From Rhea pennata (Eukaryota > Chordata > Aves > Rheiformes > Rheidae), in the NCBI RefSeq assembly GCF_028389875.1, contig NC_084687.1, positions 5,802,157 through 5,866,156 of the forward strand: a stretch of 64,000 nucleotides of DNA, in the 5' to 3' direction. The translations under genes were made by a program, and so were the position numbers. Shown piece after piece: positions 12,091 through 26,249 of this stretch (position 1 is its first letter; each line of letters starts with the position of its first letter). A model generated the notes under the pieces. It did not search any database and had not been told where the DNA came from. It saw nothing but the letters and a program-made list of their open reading frames with translations.

Positions 12091-14028
12091 CTAGAGCGTG
12101 CCCGACTCAGTCACCGCCTCCTCGTCGGGCGTGCAGAGCTCCCCGGCGTCGCCCTGCCGGGCCGGGGGCTCGGCGGCGGCGGCGGCGGCGGTGGTGGCAG
12201 TGGCGTGGTTGCCCTGGCTCAGCAGGGTGGTTTTCCTGCTGCAGAGGCTGCCGGTGGAGGCCGGCCGCCGGAGCCCGGCGCCGAGGCCGCCGCGGCCGCG
12301 CAGGGCGCGCGCCAGGTCCTGCAGCAGGCGCCCGCTGAAGCACATGTAGATCCAGGGGTTGCAGCAGCTGCTGAGGCTGGCCAGCAGCATGGTGAGGGTG
12401 AAAGCCGCGTCGCTGGACTCTGCGGAGGCGAAAGAGAGCGAGAGCTTAAACGTCCGCGGCGTCGGCCCGGCCCGGGTAGCAGCTGGAGGGGCGATCACCC
12501 CGCACGAGCCGCAGCAGCCTTCAGCCGTCGCGGGCAGCACCGCAGCTCCGGGTGGGAACCTGCCACAGGACGCGAGGGGCAACCTAATCCCTCCCCGGCG
12601 CCAAGCGCCCGGCAGCGCGGCAGCTCCCGGAGCAAAATGCCACGCGCCGGAGCAGACGGGGGGACGTTCGCACTGCAGCTTTACGCGTCCCTGCGGCTGC
12701 TGCTCCGCGGGCAGTGCTTTTTTGCGGATTTTCTAGTGAAAGCACCAATTTGGCTCTGCAAAGCCTTTTCTATAAATATTGCCAGGGAGGAGATCCGTAG
12801 CCTTCCCCGTGACTTTTTTTTAAACTAGAAAATTGCAGCCAGACAGCTTCCAGCGCTCTTAGTCGTTAAAAGCACTTTGCTCCGCCAGCCGTGCCCGTGG
12901 AGGAACGTGGCTCGTGCCAAAGCAAGGCCCCCTCGGCTCGTGTTGGGGGTCACCATCCCGACTGCCGTTCTGTCGGAGCGGGGAGCTGCTCCATGTGCGG
13001 GGAGGCTCCACGCTCCTGCCAGCACCAGCCCGGACTCCCCCTCGCTACTCACCATCATCAGGGGCGTCCTCGTCCCACACCGACCACAGCTGCATGCTGA
13101 AAAACGGTGCCCAGCAGGCCACATAGGCCACCACGATGACCAAGGTCATCTTCACCGTGCGGATCTTGGCGCGGGAGATGGTGCGGACGCTGCTGACTCG
13201 TGACGGCTGCCCGCCGGCGTGTCGGCTGCCCCTCTCGGCGGGGGCCAGGGCGGCCGGGGCGGCAGGACCACCTGCGCTGGGGGCACCGCCACTCTGGGTC
13301 TTACCCTTGAGGTTCTTGCAGATCTCGTAGCAGATGAGGCCATAGCAGACGGTGAGGATGCCGACGGGCAGGACGAAGATGCACAGCGTGGTCCAGGTGA
13401 TGTAGGCTCGGGCGCCCCACGGGTACCTGAAGTCAGCCCAGCAGTCCAGCACCCCCGAGCCCTGGTGCACCTCCCGCAGGGAGAAGATGAAGAGCTGGGG
13501 CAGGCTGAGCAGGCAGCTGAGGAGCCACGTGGCCCCGATCATGGCGTAGGCCTGGCGGCTGGGCTGCTGCAGCGTGCGCAGCGGGTGGCACACCGCCATG
13601 TAGCGGTCCAGCGTCATCGCGATGAGCATGTAGGTGGAGGCGAACATGCTCAGCACCTGCAGGTACTTGACTGTCCGGCAGAGAGGGTCGGGCCCCATGA
13701 AGCGGTACGTCACCTCCCAGATCATTTGTGGCAGCACCTGGAAGAGTGCGACGCCCAGGTCGGTCAGCCCCAGGTGCAGGATGAAGAGATGCATCCGGCT
13801 CATCTTCTTCCTCAGGCGGTACATGGCCAGCAGCACCCCCAGGTTGCCCACGGTGGCCATGGCCAGGATGGTGGCCAGCACCCCAACCTCAGCCTTGGCC
13901 AGTTCCTCATCGCGGGTGTGGAAGAGGGTCAGGTTGGGGTCCCCTGCCCAGGTCGGAGGGCTCAGCTGCCCCTGGCTGTGCGCGGAGCGGCTGTGGTGGG
14001 AGTCATTCCTGCCCCAGCCTGGCTCCAT
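12091..14028 (-). CDS. AVPR1B: Vasotocin/vasopressin V1b-type receptor (2 coding exons)
   Basis: This is a class A GPCR for vasotocin, coupled to Gq. The avian V1b-type receptor is often called VT2R and acts in pituitary corticotrophs. Exons are 13053-14028 and 12091-12419, joined in phase by GT/AG, giving 434 residues (human 424). The start is the ATG at 14026-14028 (MEPGWG) in good context; the open frame extends upstream only to a TTG. Sequons NDS and NLT lie in the N-terminal domain. Family motifs: GNLGVLLAM in TM1, the [15 protein letters not shown] region of TM2-TM3, [22 protein letters not shown] in loop 2, [12 protein letters not shown] before TM6, CWAPFF and NPWIY. The intron falls between TM6 and TM7, as in human. 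Oddities: a run of Ala in the C-tail encoded by (GCC)n near 12172-12195, and no Cys-Cys pair after helix 8 where human has LACCGG. Confidence 0.95.
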
Positions 14029-14643
14029 CCTGGTGGGAAGCTCGGCAGAAGCGTTTGGAGGAGCACCGAGGTGGTGGGTGAGGCTCAACCTCCTATCTCC
14101 GACGGCTTGTTAAACCCTTCCAGCACCCCAGAGGCTGAGCTGGTCCGGGACCGCGTCCCCCTGGCATGCCAGCTCTGCCCCAGTCCCAGGGGCTGGACAT
14201 GATTCCCAGAGCAGCTCCTGCCCCCAGAGCAGCTTGTCACCCTCTGTCCCTTGTGCTGCTCGTGCCAGTCCTGAGCCGAGCAGCTGTAACTGCCCTTTTT
14301 GCTGGGCCGCTCAGTCCAGATCTTCCTTTTAAGCCAGTGGGTGCAAGAGTCCCTTGATGTCCTTTCCCTCCTCTGCACTAGACAGCCCCAGATCCCCCTT
14401 GTTCCCCAGACTGCTCATCTTGCAGTTCCCCTTTCTCCCCGGTGCTGGTAAGCTGGAGGGGGAAAGGGAGTCCTCTTCCCTCCTTCCTTTGAGTGCAGCA
14501 AAAATAACAGAAGAAGCTGCATCTCTTTGGTGTTTTCATTCAAAGAGTAGCAGGAAAGTCAGGTAAGCTGCATCCCTGCCTCCGCGTCCCTGCAGGAAGA
14601 GGGCTCCGGGCTGCTGCGCGAGGGCTGCCTGGCCGGGGCCGGG

Positions 14644-14650
14644 TTTTATA
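14644..14650 (-). promoter_or_regulatory. AVPR1B: AVPR1B candidate TATA box
   Basis: TTTTATA on the plus strand reads TATAAAA on the minus strand in GC-rich context, about 620 bases upstream of the AVPR1B ATG. This predicts transcription from about 14615 and a 5' leader of roughly 590 bases if unspliced. Confidence 0.5.
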
Positions 14651-14699
14651 GCCTGGGAGCTCCCCTCCCTGGTTGGCTCCAGCGCCTGGTTTCGCGGCT

Positions 14700-17600
14700 C
14701 CTCCGGCGCTGGCAGCTGCTCTCTCTCCCGCAGCACTCTGCAGCCCCCGGGCTTTGCTCCCCGCTCCCAGCCTTGCGTCTCTGCATCCCCTCTGCAGCAG
14801 CAGCCCAGGGCGAGGGATCTGCCCCAGGTTTGCTCATCCTACTCCCGCAGCAGGAACCTGTCCTGCAGAAAAACGCCTGTCCTGAGGGCTGCGGAGCCCC
14901 CGGAGGAAGCGGCGCAGCGGGACTCAGCCCTCGCCTCGGGGGTGCAGCCAGGCCCCAGGCTCTGCAGCAAAGTCAACTTAAAAATCAGCGGTTTGCTGTC
15001 CTCAGAGACCCAGCGCTGGCAGAGCTGCCTGTTTTCACCTTCCTCTTTCACCCCTGAAGGTGGGGAGCGGATCCTGCTCATCTGCAGAGCAGGATTTGCC
15101 TCGGATTGTGAATATCAGCCCCACTTCTCTGCACATTTATGGTGCTCTTAAGAGAGCCTAGAAAAATCCGTGGAAATGGAAAACGAGAAGCGGAAAGGGA
15201 ACAGTGACACACACAGTACACAGCAGTTGCAGACGATACGCAAAGTCTTAGATATCATTTGAATCGGTAGAAATACCATAGATGACTCAGAAAAACAATA
15301 GGTTCATTCAAAAGACATGCATTAGAAATTGCACGGCTGAAAATACAGATGAGATAATAGCTAAAACACAAATGCTTCTTGCCTTCGTCAGTGCGGCAGT
15401 GGCTAAGCCCTGGGGCAGACGTCAGGAGCTCGAGCACCCGCTTTCAAGCCTTTTCTTTCTCTCAGGTTTCCTGATCTCCCCTTCCTGCTTCTTTTGAGAG
15501 ATCAATGTGTCATCTCATACAGTGTGCGATTGCATAATATTTTTATTGCATGTGTATATATGCACATACATGTGTACATATACAGTTTCCTTCTGTTTTG
15601 TAGTATTTGTGCTTTGTTTTTTCCCTACTGTCTAATGAATTATGTCAATAAGAAATAAAGAGAAACATCTATGTCCAAAGTTTCCGCCGTTCTTCACTGG
15701 GGAAAGACGAACAGCACAAAACAAAAGAAATGCACCAGCACAACGTCTCGCTATCACTTATCCACTTGATAATGAATTTGCTGGTTGCAGATCCTGCTCT
15801 GGCTCACTGAGTGTGATTTACAATTAAGTTGCCTATAAGAGAGATATTATTTGCTGAATAAAGATTTGCAGATCACTGCTAATAACCATAAAGGAGCAAT
15901 GTTTGTATTTAATTAAAAGACATTCATCCTTATAAGAGACCCTATGGGCATAAACCGCCTGTCAAAAGAAAGTCCCTCTCTAAGGTGCTGGAGTTAAAGA
16001 TAGAAAGGTGTTTCAGAGGATAATGCAGTTTTCTATAGTAGTGATCAGACAGCTGATTTTCTGGAAGATTAATAGAGGGCAATGCAAAAAACCCACACAG
16101 CAGTGAGAAGCTAGGATGAAGGCAGAGATGGAAGCACAGATTGTGCAGAGAGGAAGAAGCATTTAAAGCGTTTCAAGGATGGACTCTGCCTTCACCACCA
16201 CCAGTCTGATTCGGGAGCAATTCCCTCCGAGCTTTTACTCTGGATTTAGGTAAGTCTAATAGCAGGGACACTACTTCCACAAAGACACTTACAAAGAGGT
16301 GAAGCTAATTCACAGAGGAAAAAAAAAATGATCCTTGGATAAAGAAATCAATTTTCTTTCTTTAGAGAGAGAGAGTATAACAGCAAGGAAAATTTTCAAG
16401 CAGATGGGTTAAAAAATAAACTCTTTCTCTTTTATTGGTTTCCTGAACATTTCTTGACACATTGCTCGTGTTCCCAGGCTGTACATGTTTCAGCAAACCC
16501 AGAGCTGTTTCTCTGTTCCTGCTCATCTAAGAGTAATCATAGCACAGTGCAGTTCAGCACCTCTCAAACAGCTTTCCCTCGCTGGTGGAAACGCGGCTCT
16601 CCCAAGGGCTGTGAGCTGATGGCCCAGCTGGGGCCAGCTGTGCGCAGCCAAGGGTGAGCTGATTTGGGGAGCGTAGAAGCTGAAAACTGGATATAATTTG
16701 ATTTTTATTGTCAGTAATGTTTGTGAAGAGTTCTCAGAAAAGTGAACGTGTGGTATCTTTGCTATCACGGAAAAAAATTTCTCTGCAGCGTGGTCCTCAA
16801 ATAGAGCACGCGACTGCATCCAGCCCTGGGAGCGGTGGAGGATCAGGCAGGGCCCCGGTCCATCCTGATGCCCCCAAATATTCAGCTATCTCTAAATGGG
16901 CACCTGACTCAACACTTTTACCGTGACTGCTGTTACCCTCCAGAGGGAGAAAACTCTTCTGTTTAATTGGGCAACACTGCCTGTCACAGAGCTCCAGGAG
17001 CTGAAGACAGATGCTTCTATAATTTTAAGGTAATTATAAGCCAGATGTGTCAGTCAGTCTCCTGTTCCTCCTCCACCACTTCGCTCATCCAGATTTGTTT
17101 TTTTTTTTCCATTTAATTAAAACCTGTGATCCTGCTTGATATTAGAGAGCACGTCTGGGTGCATAAATAAATATGCTAAGCACATAGCAAATGTCCCAAA
17201 GAGCTGCCAGTTAGGGACACCACCTGGCAGAACAAGCAGTTTTTGATCATAATGGAAAACCCAGGTGAACCTGTTGTCCATAAAATTTGCAGGTAGAATA
17301 AAGAAAGCTGCCAGTGTTGCATCAAAGAACTAAATTTTAAAGTATCAGAGCTTAAAAACACTGCCCTGAACATACATCCTGGGGTCTGACCTGTGGTCCC
17401 TGCCACTGCTGTACCCAAGCTGTGACGTACCCTGGAGCGCGGTCCCATCGCGTTGCGCCTCTGCCCCAGGCTCTTCCCATCGGTCCTGTGTGCCCAGGAC
17501 AGCCCTCTCCACCCAAACCCTCCATGTCCTCTGAACCATGCCTGAGAGCACTCCGTTTATACTTTGGTTTTTTTTTGTTTGTTTGTTTTTTTTTTTTTTT

Positions 17601-20600
17601 TGCTTTTTGCTTTAAGTTTACCCACACGTGTGGAAACAGTCTGCTTAAGGAGAGACAACTGCTAGAGGGAAAATTGAAGCTGTTGGCACCTTCAAGACAG
17701 AAGATTACTTGTTTATCATCCTTATGTTTTCCCTGTGGGTTTCCTCATATAGTCAGGGATGTTTAAAGACTTTGGTAGCTGCAAAATAGTTCAATTTCCT
17801 GCCCCACTCCTTCATCGTCTTTCACTGTTATCATCATTAGCATTTAAAACTAGACACAGCCAGAGCATTTACAACCTTAAAATCAATAATAAAAAACAAA
17901 ATTACATTTCAAGGCTGGAAACAAATGGCTTTTTCTTGTCCTCTCCTGACAGGCTGCCATGGGAAAATATATGTCTGGTTGGCTGTAGTGTGGGGAGAAT
18001 GACAAGCCGATTGAACCGGGGAACAGGACCAGCCAGGCAAGCCGGGAACCGACCCGCCTTCTGCTCTGCTCATGTTGTGCCTTACGCACTGGAGCTCTGA
18101 CCTGTGCATGGGATCTTCAGGCCCCACAGCCTGTATGGAGGATGAGAGGTTTTGCATTAATTTTAATGAATCCAGGCACCTGGATAACTGCCAGGCTCCT
18201 GTTCCAAGTGGGCTCCCCGGGAGGGATGTGGGTGGCAGCTCGCTGGGGGCTGTGGTGGGGTGAGCGGGCAGGGGCACCTGCGGCCCCAGCTGAGCTTGCG
18301 CTAGCCCTGCAGCTGGGAGGAGAACTCCTTTTCTCACCATCCTCCCTCGCCTGTGATGCGGAACACAGGTTTTAAGATAAATTTAATTGGCAGCCTCAAT
18401 ATAAGGAGGAAGTGAACAAGAACCTCTCAGTGACCTCTGATCTGCTTTGTTTTCTGCTGTCCTTCCTGGCTGCTGGAAGTGCTGTTCTTCTTCAGGACCT
18501 ATTGCCTTCCAGGTAAGAAATGCATCAATCAAGATTACAATGGGAGAGGAGCAGGTGTTTCAGGAAAATATATTAAAAGATGATGAATAATTGGAAGGAT
18601 GTCTGCAGTCATCTATACTCTCCCTGCTGAAGCAAAGTTCAAGGCTTTGTGATTAAAGATTGTTCTTATTAGCCAGGCCCAGGTTATGACCAAATAAAGT
18701 GAGACTTGACTGGGGTTATGCAGCCACCTAGCTGAGATCTCTTCCCATTAAAATGACCAGTACTGGAACCAGCTTATATTATGCAATAAGAAATCCCCAA
18801 TATCTTAATCTGCCTTGAAACTGCTGTACTGGAGACTATTATTCTGAAAGCTCTTGGGCTATCAGGCTCAGCTGCTGGGAGACATGTCTAGTCTCAAGTC
18901 ATGGCATCTGCATATAAACAGTAAAAAAATATGGAGTCAAAAAAACCTTTCCAGTGTGGCTACAAATATTCTTGGGGGGAAAATAACCTGGTGGAGGCAT
19001 CAGAGATGTCTCTTGCTCAGCAGAGCATTACTTCTGTTTCTTAGTTGGTTGTCTGATAACTACTGAGTAATAACTTGCTGCCTCAACTGCTGAAAGGTGT
19101 ATATAAAATGACAAGGATTTGATATCAAAACAAATAGTTCAACAATGATGGCTTACTGCATTGATATAACTGTTTCCTGAATTCGTTAAACCAGTGCATT
19201 GGAGGTGCTGCTGCTGCATTTCTCACTATGGTGCGGCTGTGCCTAGTCAGCAGAAGCGCTGCTCTCTGAACAGCAGTGAGTATTGCCTGTCTGTGCTTGA
19301 ACTGCCAAGGTCCACTTTAAATAGAAGAACTACTTTCTTAGTCTTTTTGAATAGTGTTCACTTTTCTTCTTGCCACCTTGTGGTATACGTGAAGTGAAGA
19401 ATGGGACAAAATAAACCTTATTGAAGTGCATGGCTACAGCTTCACTAGTAGTTTTGCTTGATATGCTTAACAGATCAGAAGTGCCAGCAAAATCATTACT
19501 CTCAGTTTGCACAAAATGGTTTTTTCCCCTCCTTCATAGTGTGTGAAAATCTCCTAGGAAACATAGTTGTAGTTGTCTCCCTCCTCCCTACACCACAGTT
19601 GCTGTAAATGAAGCAGAAAGCTGTGCTCTAAATATGCTGCCTAGTTCTCCTAATTAAATGGCTGTGGGCAGGAGATATTTGCAGTGTTGCTTTGTCTCTG
19701 ACTGTTCCTTACTGCAGCTCATGGTTTTCAGGCACCTGTGTGCAGTCTGTCCTTGCTGTCACAGAAACTGCTAGACTGGAGGCCACAGACATGAGGGCAG
19801 GTACCACCATAGCTGTATGTGCTAACCAGATACTGCCTTAGGCTTGCCCTGGTATGAAAGAGACTCAGCTTCTACCTTTGACTGCAGCAGCAAGTTCGGG
19901 GAGAGGTGGCTCCCTGCCTGCGAGCCCTTCCCATAGCTGCACCAGCCTTGGTGGCTGAAGGCTGTGGCAGCATTGACAACAGTCTCTGTCCCCTTTAGAA
20001 AGAGAAGCATGAGAGACTGGGTGTTCATGCAGGTGTGGTGCATCCTTTCCTTGTGTCCTATCGATGTGCAGCCACCACTCCTTTGCTCAGGACAAGGGTA
20101 CCTAACCCTTGAACTGCAACTCCTGCTTTTGTGGCTCTTGTGTCAAGCAGAGTGGGAGCCTTTGGGAAGGCAGCTAATGCTGCTTAATCCTCTCCTGCCT
20201 GATGCGGGGTGCCTGAGGAGAAGGTGATGAAGTACACAGGCTGTACATGATGTACTGGCTGCCTGGGAGAGGGAGTGCTGGGGTCAGCTCAGGCAGCTGA
20301 GACCAGTTACTGAGATCACAGCAGCTCTGTGGCTTGCCTGAAGCTCAGCAGTCTCTGAACAGGTGGCAGCAGATCTTCCAGCTTCTTGGAGGAAGTAGAG
20401 CAGCCTGTATTCATCAGGTTGGAAATACTCTGAATAGCAAAGAGCTTCTGGGAAGAGAGGTGTCCCCAGAGACTATAGCTCTGGGTGCTAATCATGCCAT
20501 GGTCTCCCCGAAGGCATCCATCTGACCTGCCCTTGTGGTGGGAGTAGCAACTAGCTGCTATCAGGACTCCAAGGCCAGGCTTTGGAAATGCATTTCAGCT

Positions 20601-23600
20601 CCTGCTGTAATGTGCTCTGGTGTGAGCATGGGCACTGAGCTGTGTTGTCCCTGCTGGCCTGCCCTGAAGGGGTGTGAGGACCCCATGCACACCACTCCCT
20701 GTTCCCCAGCATCTGGGATGCTATATGGATAGCTGTTGCCAGGATAATATAGGTTTATGCCTGCTGAAGTTGGTATTGGAGGGTGGATAAGCTTGTGATT
20801 TAGCTCAAATGCATGCTCCCATGTTCAGGAGCTTATCCAGCCTGATGGAAAACCAGGCTGCTTCATCCTGAGGGTAGATCCATGGGTAAACACTTTATTT
20901 TATTGTTCTAACCTTTTTGACTTCTGGTTCCTTTTGAGCTCCTATGAATAACTGACAAACTGATATTTTTCAGTCTGCAAAGCAGGAAAATTGTCCATTT
21001 GTTTCTTTTTAAGAGCTTTTACAATTTAGGACTCTTCCAGGGAGACAGCAGTTGTGATTTAGAATGGCTTCTTGCTTTGGTAAAGCCAACAGTCCTGGGT
21101 TCCTGTAAAAGCAACTTATTGGATGACTACTGTGAAATGAAATGGGCTAGTTAAGCAGCATGGAGTAGAAACGGTTCTGCCCTCTCCTCAGCAGCTGGTT
21201 CTTAAGCAATGTCTGACTTGGTGCCTCTAAGTACCTGATAATGACAAACTAAAGGAAAAGCCATGGCAGTAATATAACTTATTTCTCAGGCAGATCATAG
21301 ATTAAAAAGGATTTTTTTTTTTTTTAAGCCAAGGATTGGATTAATTTGCAACAGACTGGTCTGTGTTTGAAGAGCAGTTTAACATCAGAGAATTGCTTTG
21401 TCTTAGGCTCTTCCCTGCATGTACAGTGCTAATTGCCAAGGCATCTCTTAAAAGCTATTTCCACATGCATTTGCACAACAGATTTGAAAGGCCATCAGGA
21501 TGTGCTTAGCACTGCTGTAAATGGGAAATGTTGCTCTGTTTCAGAATAATGACATTTTGGAACTTGTTAAATGCATATTTTTATCACTTATACAGATCTT
21601 TGGACTAGTACTTCTGGCTGTAATGGATTATTATTTCATCATGCAAGTAAATCAGTTTGTAGTGAGAGCCTGCTGGTAGGGAAACCACAGACTGAAATCA
21701 ATGGATTTCTTCGCTTGCTTTCATATTATCTCCCTGTCTCACTGAGCTGCTGTTGTCTATAAGATGGACCAAATTAGCATGCAGGTCGAGCATCAATGAG
21801 TGATTTTCTTATTTAAGACTTCAGTAGGAGCATGAGGATATGGAGACTCCTTGCATCAACAAAAGAACTACATCTGTTCTGCATCCTGTCTTCAGGGGAG
21901 CCGGCATGCTGAAGCTTCCCCAGGCAGCTGCCGGGGTGTGAGAGTGGGGAGTCAAAGGACTTGTTTGAGATGGTGGGGGGTAATAACAACTATTTGTGGA
22001 TTTCTTTTTCCATGTATTCTTCAAGGTCTTACAGAATTTTCTTTGGCAAAACAAAAGAGCATGCTCTTATTATACTCTTGTTTCCAAGTTAGATGAGGAT
22101 TTACCTGTGTGTTTGTGCTGTAGGCCTTTCAAAGCCCTGTGTTTGCTTTTATTTAGTAGCTGCCTTGGTTGTATTCAAAGACTCTTGCCCTACCACAGAG
22201 CATCGAAGTGGTCTTCTATTGAGCCTGGCAGGAGTTTGGGATTGGCATGTTCAAGGCCTGTGCTGTAGGGAACTCTTGGCTTTCCTTGCATATCATTCAC
22301 ATCAGTTTAGTGCACCAAATCCCACTTGAAGGCTTAATTAAAGCATGTTGCCTGCCAGTGAGGTGAGAGAAAGCACACCCTCAAAAAGGAGGGTGGATTT
22401 ACAGCTAACTGCTGGATTGAGATGAAATGTGAAAAATCACTGCTAAACCCTCTTGTATTCAGCTGAACAACACAAGGTGACTTGAACCTGCCCTAATGCC
22501 TCATGGGCCCAGTGTCCCTTGGCTCATTAGATCTACCAATGAGACTTAATTAAATTAATGTCTAAGTCCTCAAAAGCTAATTGGGAAAGGATTATCCCTA
22601 GAAGGGAACCAGAGATGCAGAGGAAAAGGGACACCTCCCTGATGGTGACCTATGCTTGCCTCTGTAGCTGCTGATTAGCCAGATGCTGTTTTCCCTCCTG
22701 CATGATTTGTGTGTAACTGAATCCCCTGCTATTCGCAGCAGCAAGGTTAAGCTTTTTGCCTCAGCTAGCTCTAGACTTGGGTAACAACCTCTTGGGAGAC
22801 CTGGCTCTGAGACACCTTGCTAGAAGCCTCAACTACCTACAGAGGCAGAAGCATAGTTCTGTCAATGCAGCAGCTCTGAGAAGCTTGTAATGCTGGATAG
22901 TTTTCGTAGCAGCGGTGAGTGTCTGGCCTCATATGTCCGATCTTGCAAGCATGCTTTTATGGAAGCAGTGCCTTTGCCTTTAATGGGACTTGCAGCAAGC
23001 ACAGTGTAGCCTTTTGCTCTGCTCAGTGATAATTCTCATGCTCCTAAACAATACACTGCAGGGAGCCACTATAACTGCTCTCATCTGCTCAACCTGAAAG
23101 GCCGCCTTCAGGATACAAGAGAAGGAGGTATTGCTTGGGAAGTTGCGAAGGTCCCCAGAGCCCTGGGCAACCCTATTCAACTAATATCCCAACTTCTGAC
23201 AAGCAATATCCACTGTCCTGCCCCCAAACTAATTAATTTTATACATGAGTGAATTTAACACCATCATTTAGCTCCGCCTGCTAGAGGAGACTTTGAAGTA
23301 CAAAATGATTATGCAGGGAACAAGCTGGGAGCTGGTTAATAACTTTCAGCAAAGTGTATGCTGCTGGGAGGCCATGTTAGATTAAATGTAGAATTTTATT
23401 GTTTTGTCTTGGACTTCAGCTTGGAGACAAATAGAGCAGCAGCAGGGTTTCTCACTAGACAGACAAATCTAGTGGCAGGGATGAAGTGTTTAAAAACTTC
23501 TGAAGTATTAATGATCAGGACCTGACTGTCTCCTCTGAAAGCCTCATTCTTCATCTCACTTGCTTTGCTTCACTTGAGGCAGACTGGCTGTTAGCATGGA

Positions 23601-26240
23601 CTGTTTTTAACAGAGGAAAATGATGTGGATCAGCTGAACAATTCTGTTCATGTGTGGCTAACTGGAGCTCACTTAAGCTTGGACTAGGATCTCAGAAATG
23701 GTTAGCTGAGGGTCTGTGGTAGCCCTTGAGTTCTGTACAGAAGTTGCCTCTGTTCCTGACTAGGCAGCATGTGCAGAGGCTTGGGTGAGAGACTAGTTTG
23801 CAATTTCAGCCCCTGAGGTGCTCAAAAACCTTTATAGCTGGGATCTCTGGAGTCTTCTTCATGGTGAAGAACTGCAGTACTAACAAGCCCTTCTGCAGAG
23901 CAATAGGAAGAACAAATCATGAAGACTTGATATGTGTTTGCCAGGCCACAGCCACACTGTGAACTGTTTGCAAGCCTCCTGCCTAGCAGCAGCAATGGCC
24001 AGTCCAATTTGGGAAACTGAAGATAAGCTCAAGCCTCCCACCTGACACAGGAAAACATAACTCTTCTGACACCCTAGATGATAGCCTCTCTTTGCTCAAA
24101 TTCCCAGTATCTCTGAGGGAGAGAGGAGGACAGAAAATAGGGAGAAAGACTGTAAGTAGTAGTCTCTACATGTTCCCCAAAGATTGCTGCAGAGTAGTTG
24201 CAAACTTAAATCTGACACATTTTTTGGATGTTAAATCCTAGCATCCATGTGTCTCTGAAAATAGCTTTCTCTGGATCACCTTTCTGCCTTTTTCTTTCTG
24301 ATGGCCTTTAAAATAGGTAGCGAGTTATTTAATTGGATTCAAATAGCTCTCCATTACCTATTATTCTCTTAACATTTACACTGAAATCTAAGGCAGGCTT
24401 GTTGGTCCATTCTCCCTCAAATGTGTCAAGAGAAGGGGTTTGGCAATGGGAAGCCAAGCCCTGGTCACTCTCTAGGGATTATCTTGGCTTGGCCAGTGAA
24501 GAAGAGATAACGGCACTTAAAGGACTTTGAAATGGTTTGAGGCTATGGAAAACCTGCTCTTTACAAACCTTTCTGCAGCTGTGTTTTGACTCTTTGTGAA
24601 GTCAAATTTAAGACTAATCAGAACTTCATTAAAAAAATTAAATGGCTCATTCCTGACACTCTGCAGACTTTACTTCCCCCCCCCAATTTCTTACTCTGCT
24701 AATGGAGAGAGAATTTGGAAGAGATTCAGCTGCCCTTCTTGTGGGAAGGGGAAGAGGCAAGTCACAAATAAGACTGCCTGCCCAAAATGGACTTAATCTT
24801 CTTGAAAGTGCTGCTCTTCCTCTCAATTTTGGCACTTGTCAGATACAGGAGATCTTTCATGCAGGAGTGCTGTTGAATTCAGTTAGTCCATATTTCTACC
24901 CTACCACTATGTGGGGGGTGGGGGAGTGGTTAATGGCAGAAAAACACCCACTTTAGAATTGGTCATTAAAATAACCTTCTCTCCAGGGATTGGCTACCCT
25001 TTCACAGGTGGAAGAAGTGAAAGAGTGAACAGAAATAGATCTTTTCTATTGAGTCACTGTTGGTGAAGAAGACAGCTCAAGACACAATGTCTTTCCCAGA
25101 AGAAAGTCAAGAAAATACAATGTATATGGAGTATGAAGCAACCCCTGAGTGACAGAATAGAAAGCCTTCTTGTGTGGCCGGTAAATGTCTTCAGATGCAG
25201 AGTAGGTAAGGGTTGGATTTCTGCCTTTTCCTTCCTCTCTCTCTTCCATGCTGTAGGTTAACTGTCTGCGCTGTGCTTTAGCAGCAAGTCAGCTCTGTTA
25301 GCTCCAGTTTGGTGAGGGGGCTTTGAAAAGTGGACTGTGGTGACTGGGTGTCACGAAGGATGAATTCACATCAGACTTGCTTTGCTGACCTATTAGGTTC
25401 TCCTTTCAGCTAAGTGTGTCCAGAATTGGGGTTGTGAGGCTACAATCCGTCCTTCCCAGTGTGACACTGTCTTCTGGTAGAAAAGGGGGGCTGTTTGTAC
25501 TTAGCTGTACAATCTGCTTGCCTGAAGGTCCTGGACACTTCAGAAAAGAGATTGGCTCTGAGAGGTCTCTGTAGGAGTGACATGGCAGGTATTGGGAGTA
25601 CTCGGAGGCTGACATTGCTCCCAGAAAGATTTTTTGTTTGTTTTCAGCAGGAGCAGGTAAGTGCTCAGCAGGCTAACATCCTTTTAGACTGCTGCTTTGT
25701 CAAGTATTGGGATGTTTAATTGGAAGATTGTTATGCAAATGGCTTATGAGCCATGGCATGGAGTTATGCTTTCATAAACTCATTGGCAGGAGCTGTTGCT
25801 GACAACTTCTAAACAAATCCTTTTAATTGGCACCATGATATTCTGAGGTTGGTGTACTGGATTTTAATGAACAGCGTTAGGGAAAACGGATTTCCTGCTG
25901 TGCCAACTATTTTCCCTGCTGCCATCACCCCCAGGTTTTACAGGAGGTCCCCTGAGCCCTGGAGGTAGCCCAGGCTGCCTGGGGGCAGTGGGTGCTGCAT
26001 GGGTGCCATGCAGCCCTCCTGTGCAAGGCTGAGCTGGAAGAGCTGCTGGTACTGAGCCTCAGGTGGGGTGTTTTTTTTTTTTTTTTGGTCACTTTCAGTG
26101 GCTCTTTATTTTCTGAGACAATGTGAAATACCCGGGGAAACAAACTCCTGAAGCATCCCCTGCTGCACCTCTCTATCTGCGCTTCTCCCCCGGAGTTCAC
26201 AGGACACCAGATCTGCTCCTACAGACCCATCTCGCCTGGC
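14700..26240. other. Gene-free intergenic region, CpG-poor from about 15 kb
   Basis: No exon, RNA gene or young transposon was recognised. GC content falls sharply near 15 kb and CpG becomes rare. Open frames are short and scattered on both strands without a splice-consistent pattern. Homopolymer runs occur at 17564-17601 (T-rich), 21311-21325 and 26071-26086. Diverged ancient repeats may be present but cannot be recognised by eye. Confidence 0.6.
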
Positions 26241-26249
26241 TGTCAGCCG

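Noticed and set aside
11321-12828. Overlapping long open frames between RHEX and AVPR1B, up to 416 residues
   Set aside because: They are antisense or out of frame to AVPR1B exon 2 or GC-rich flank, with low-complexity composition and no splice logic.
14029-14088. A 20-residue upstream extension of AVPR1B starting at 14088
   Set aside because: The codon at 14086-14088 is TTG, not ATG. The first ATG in frame is at 14026-14028, in good context, and gives a length close to human V1b.
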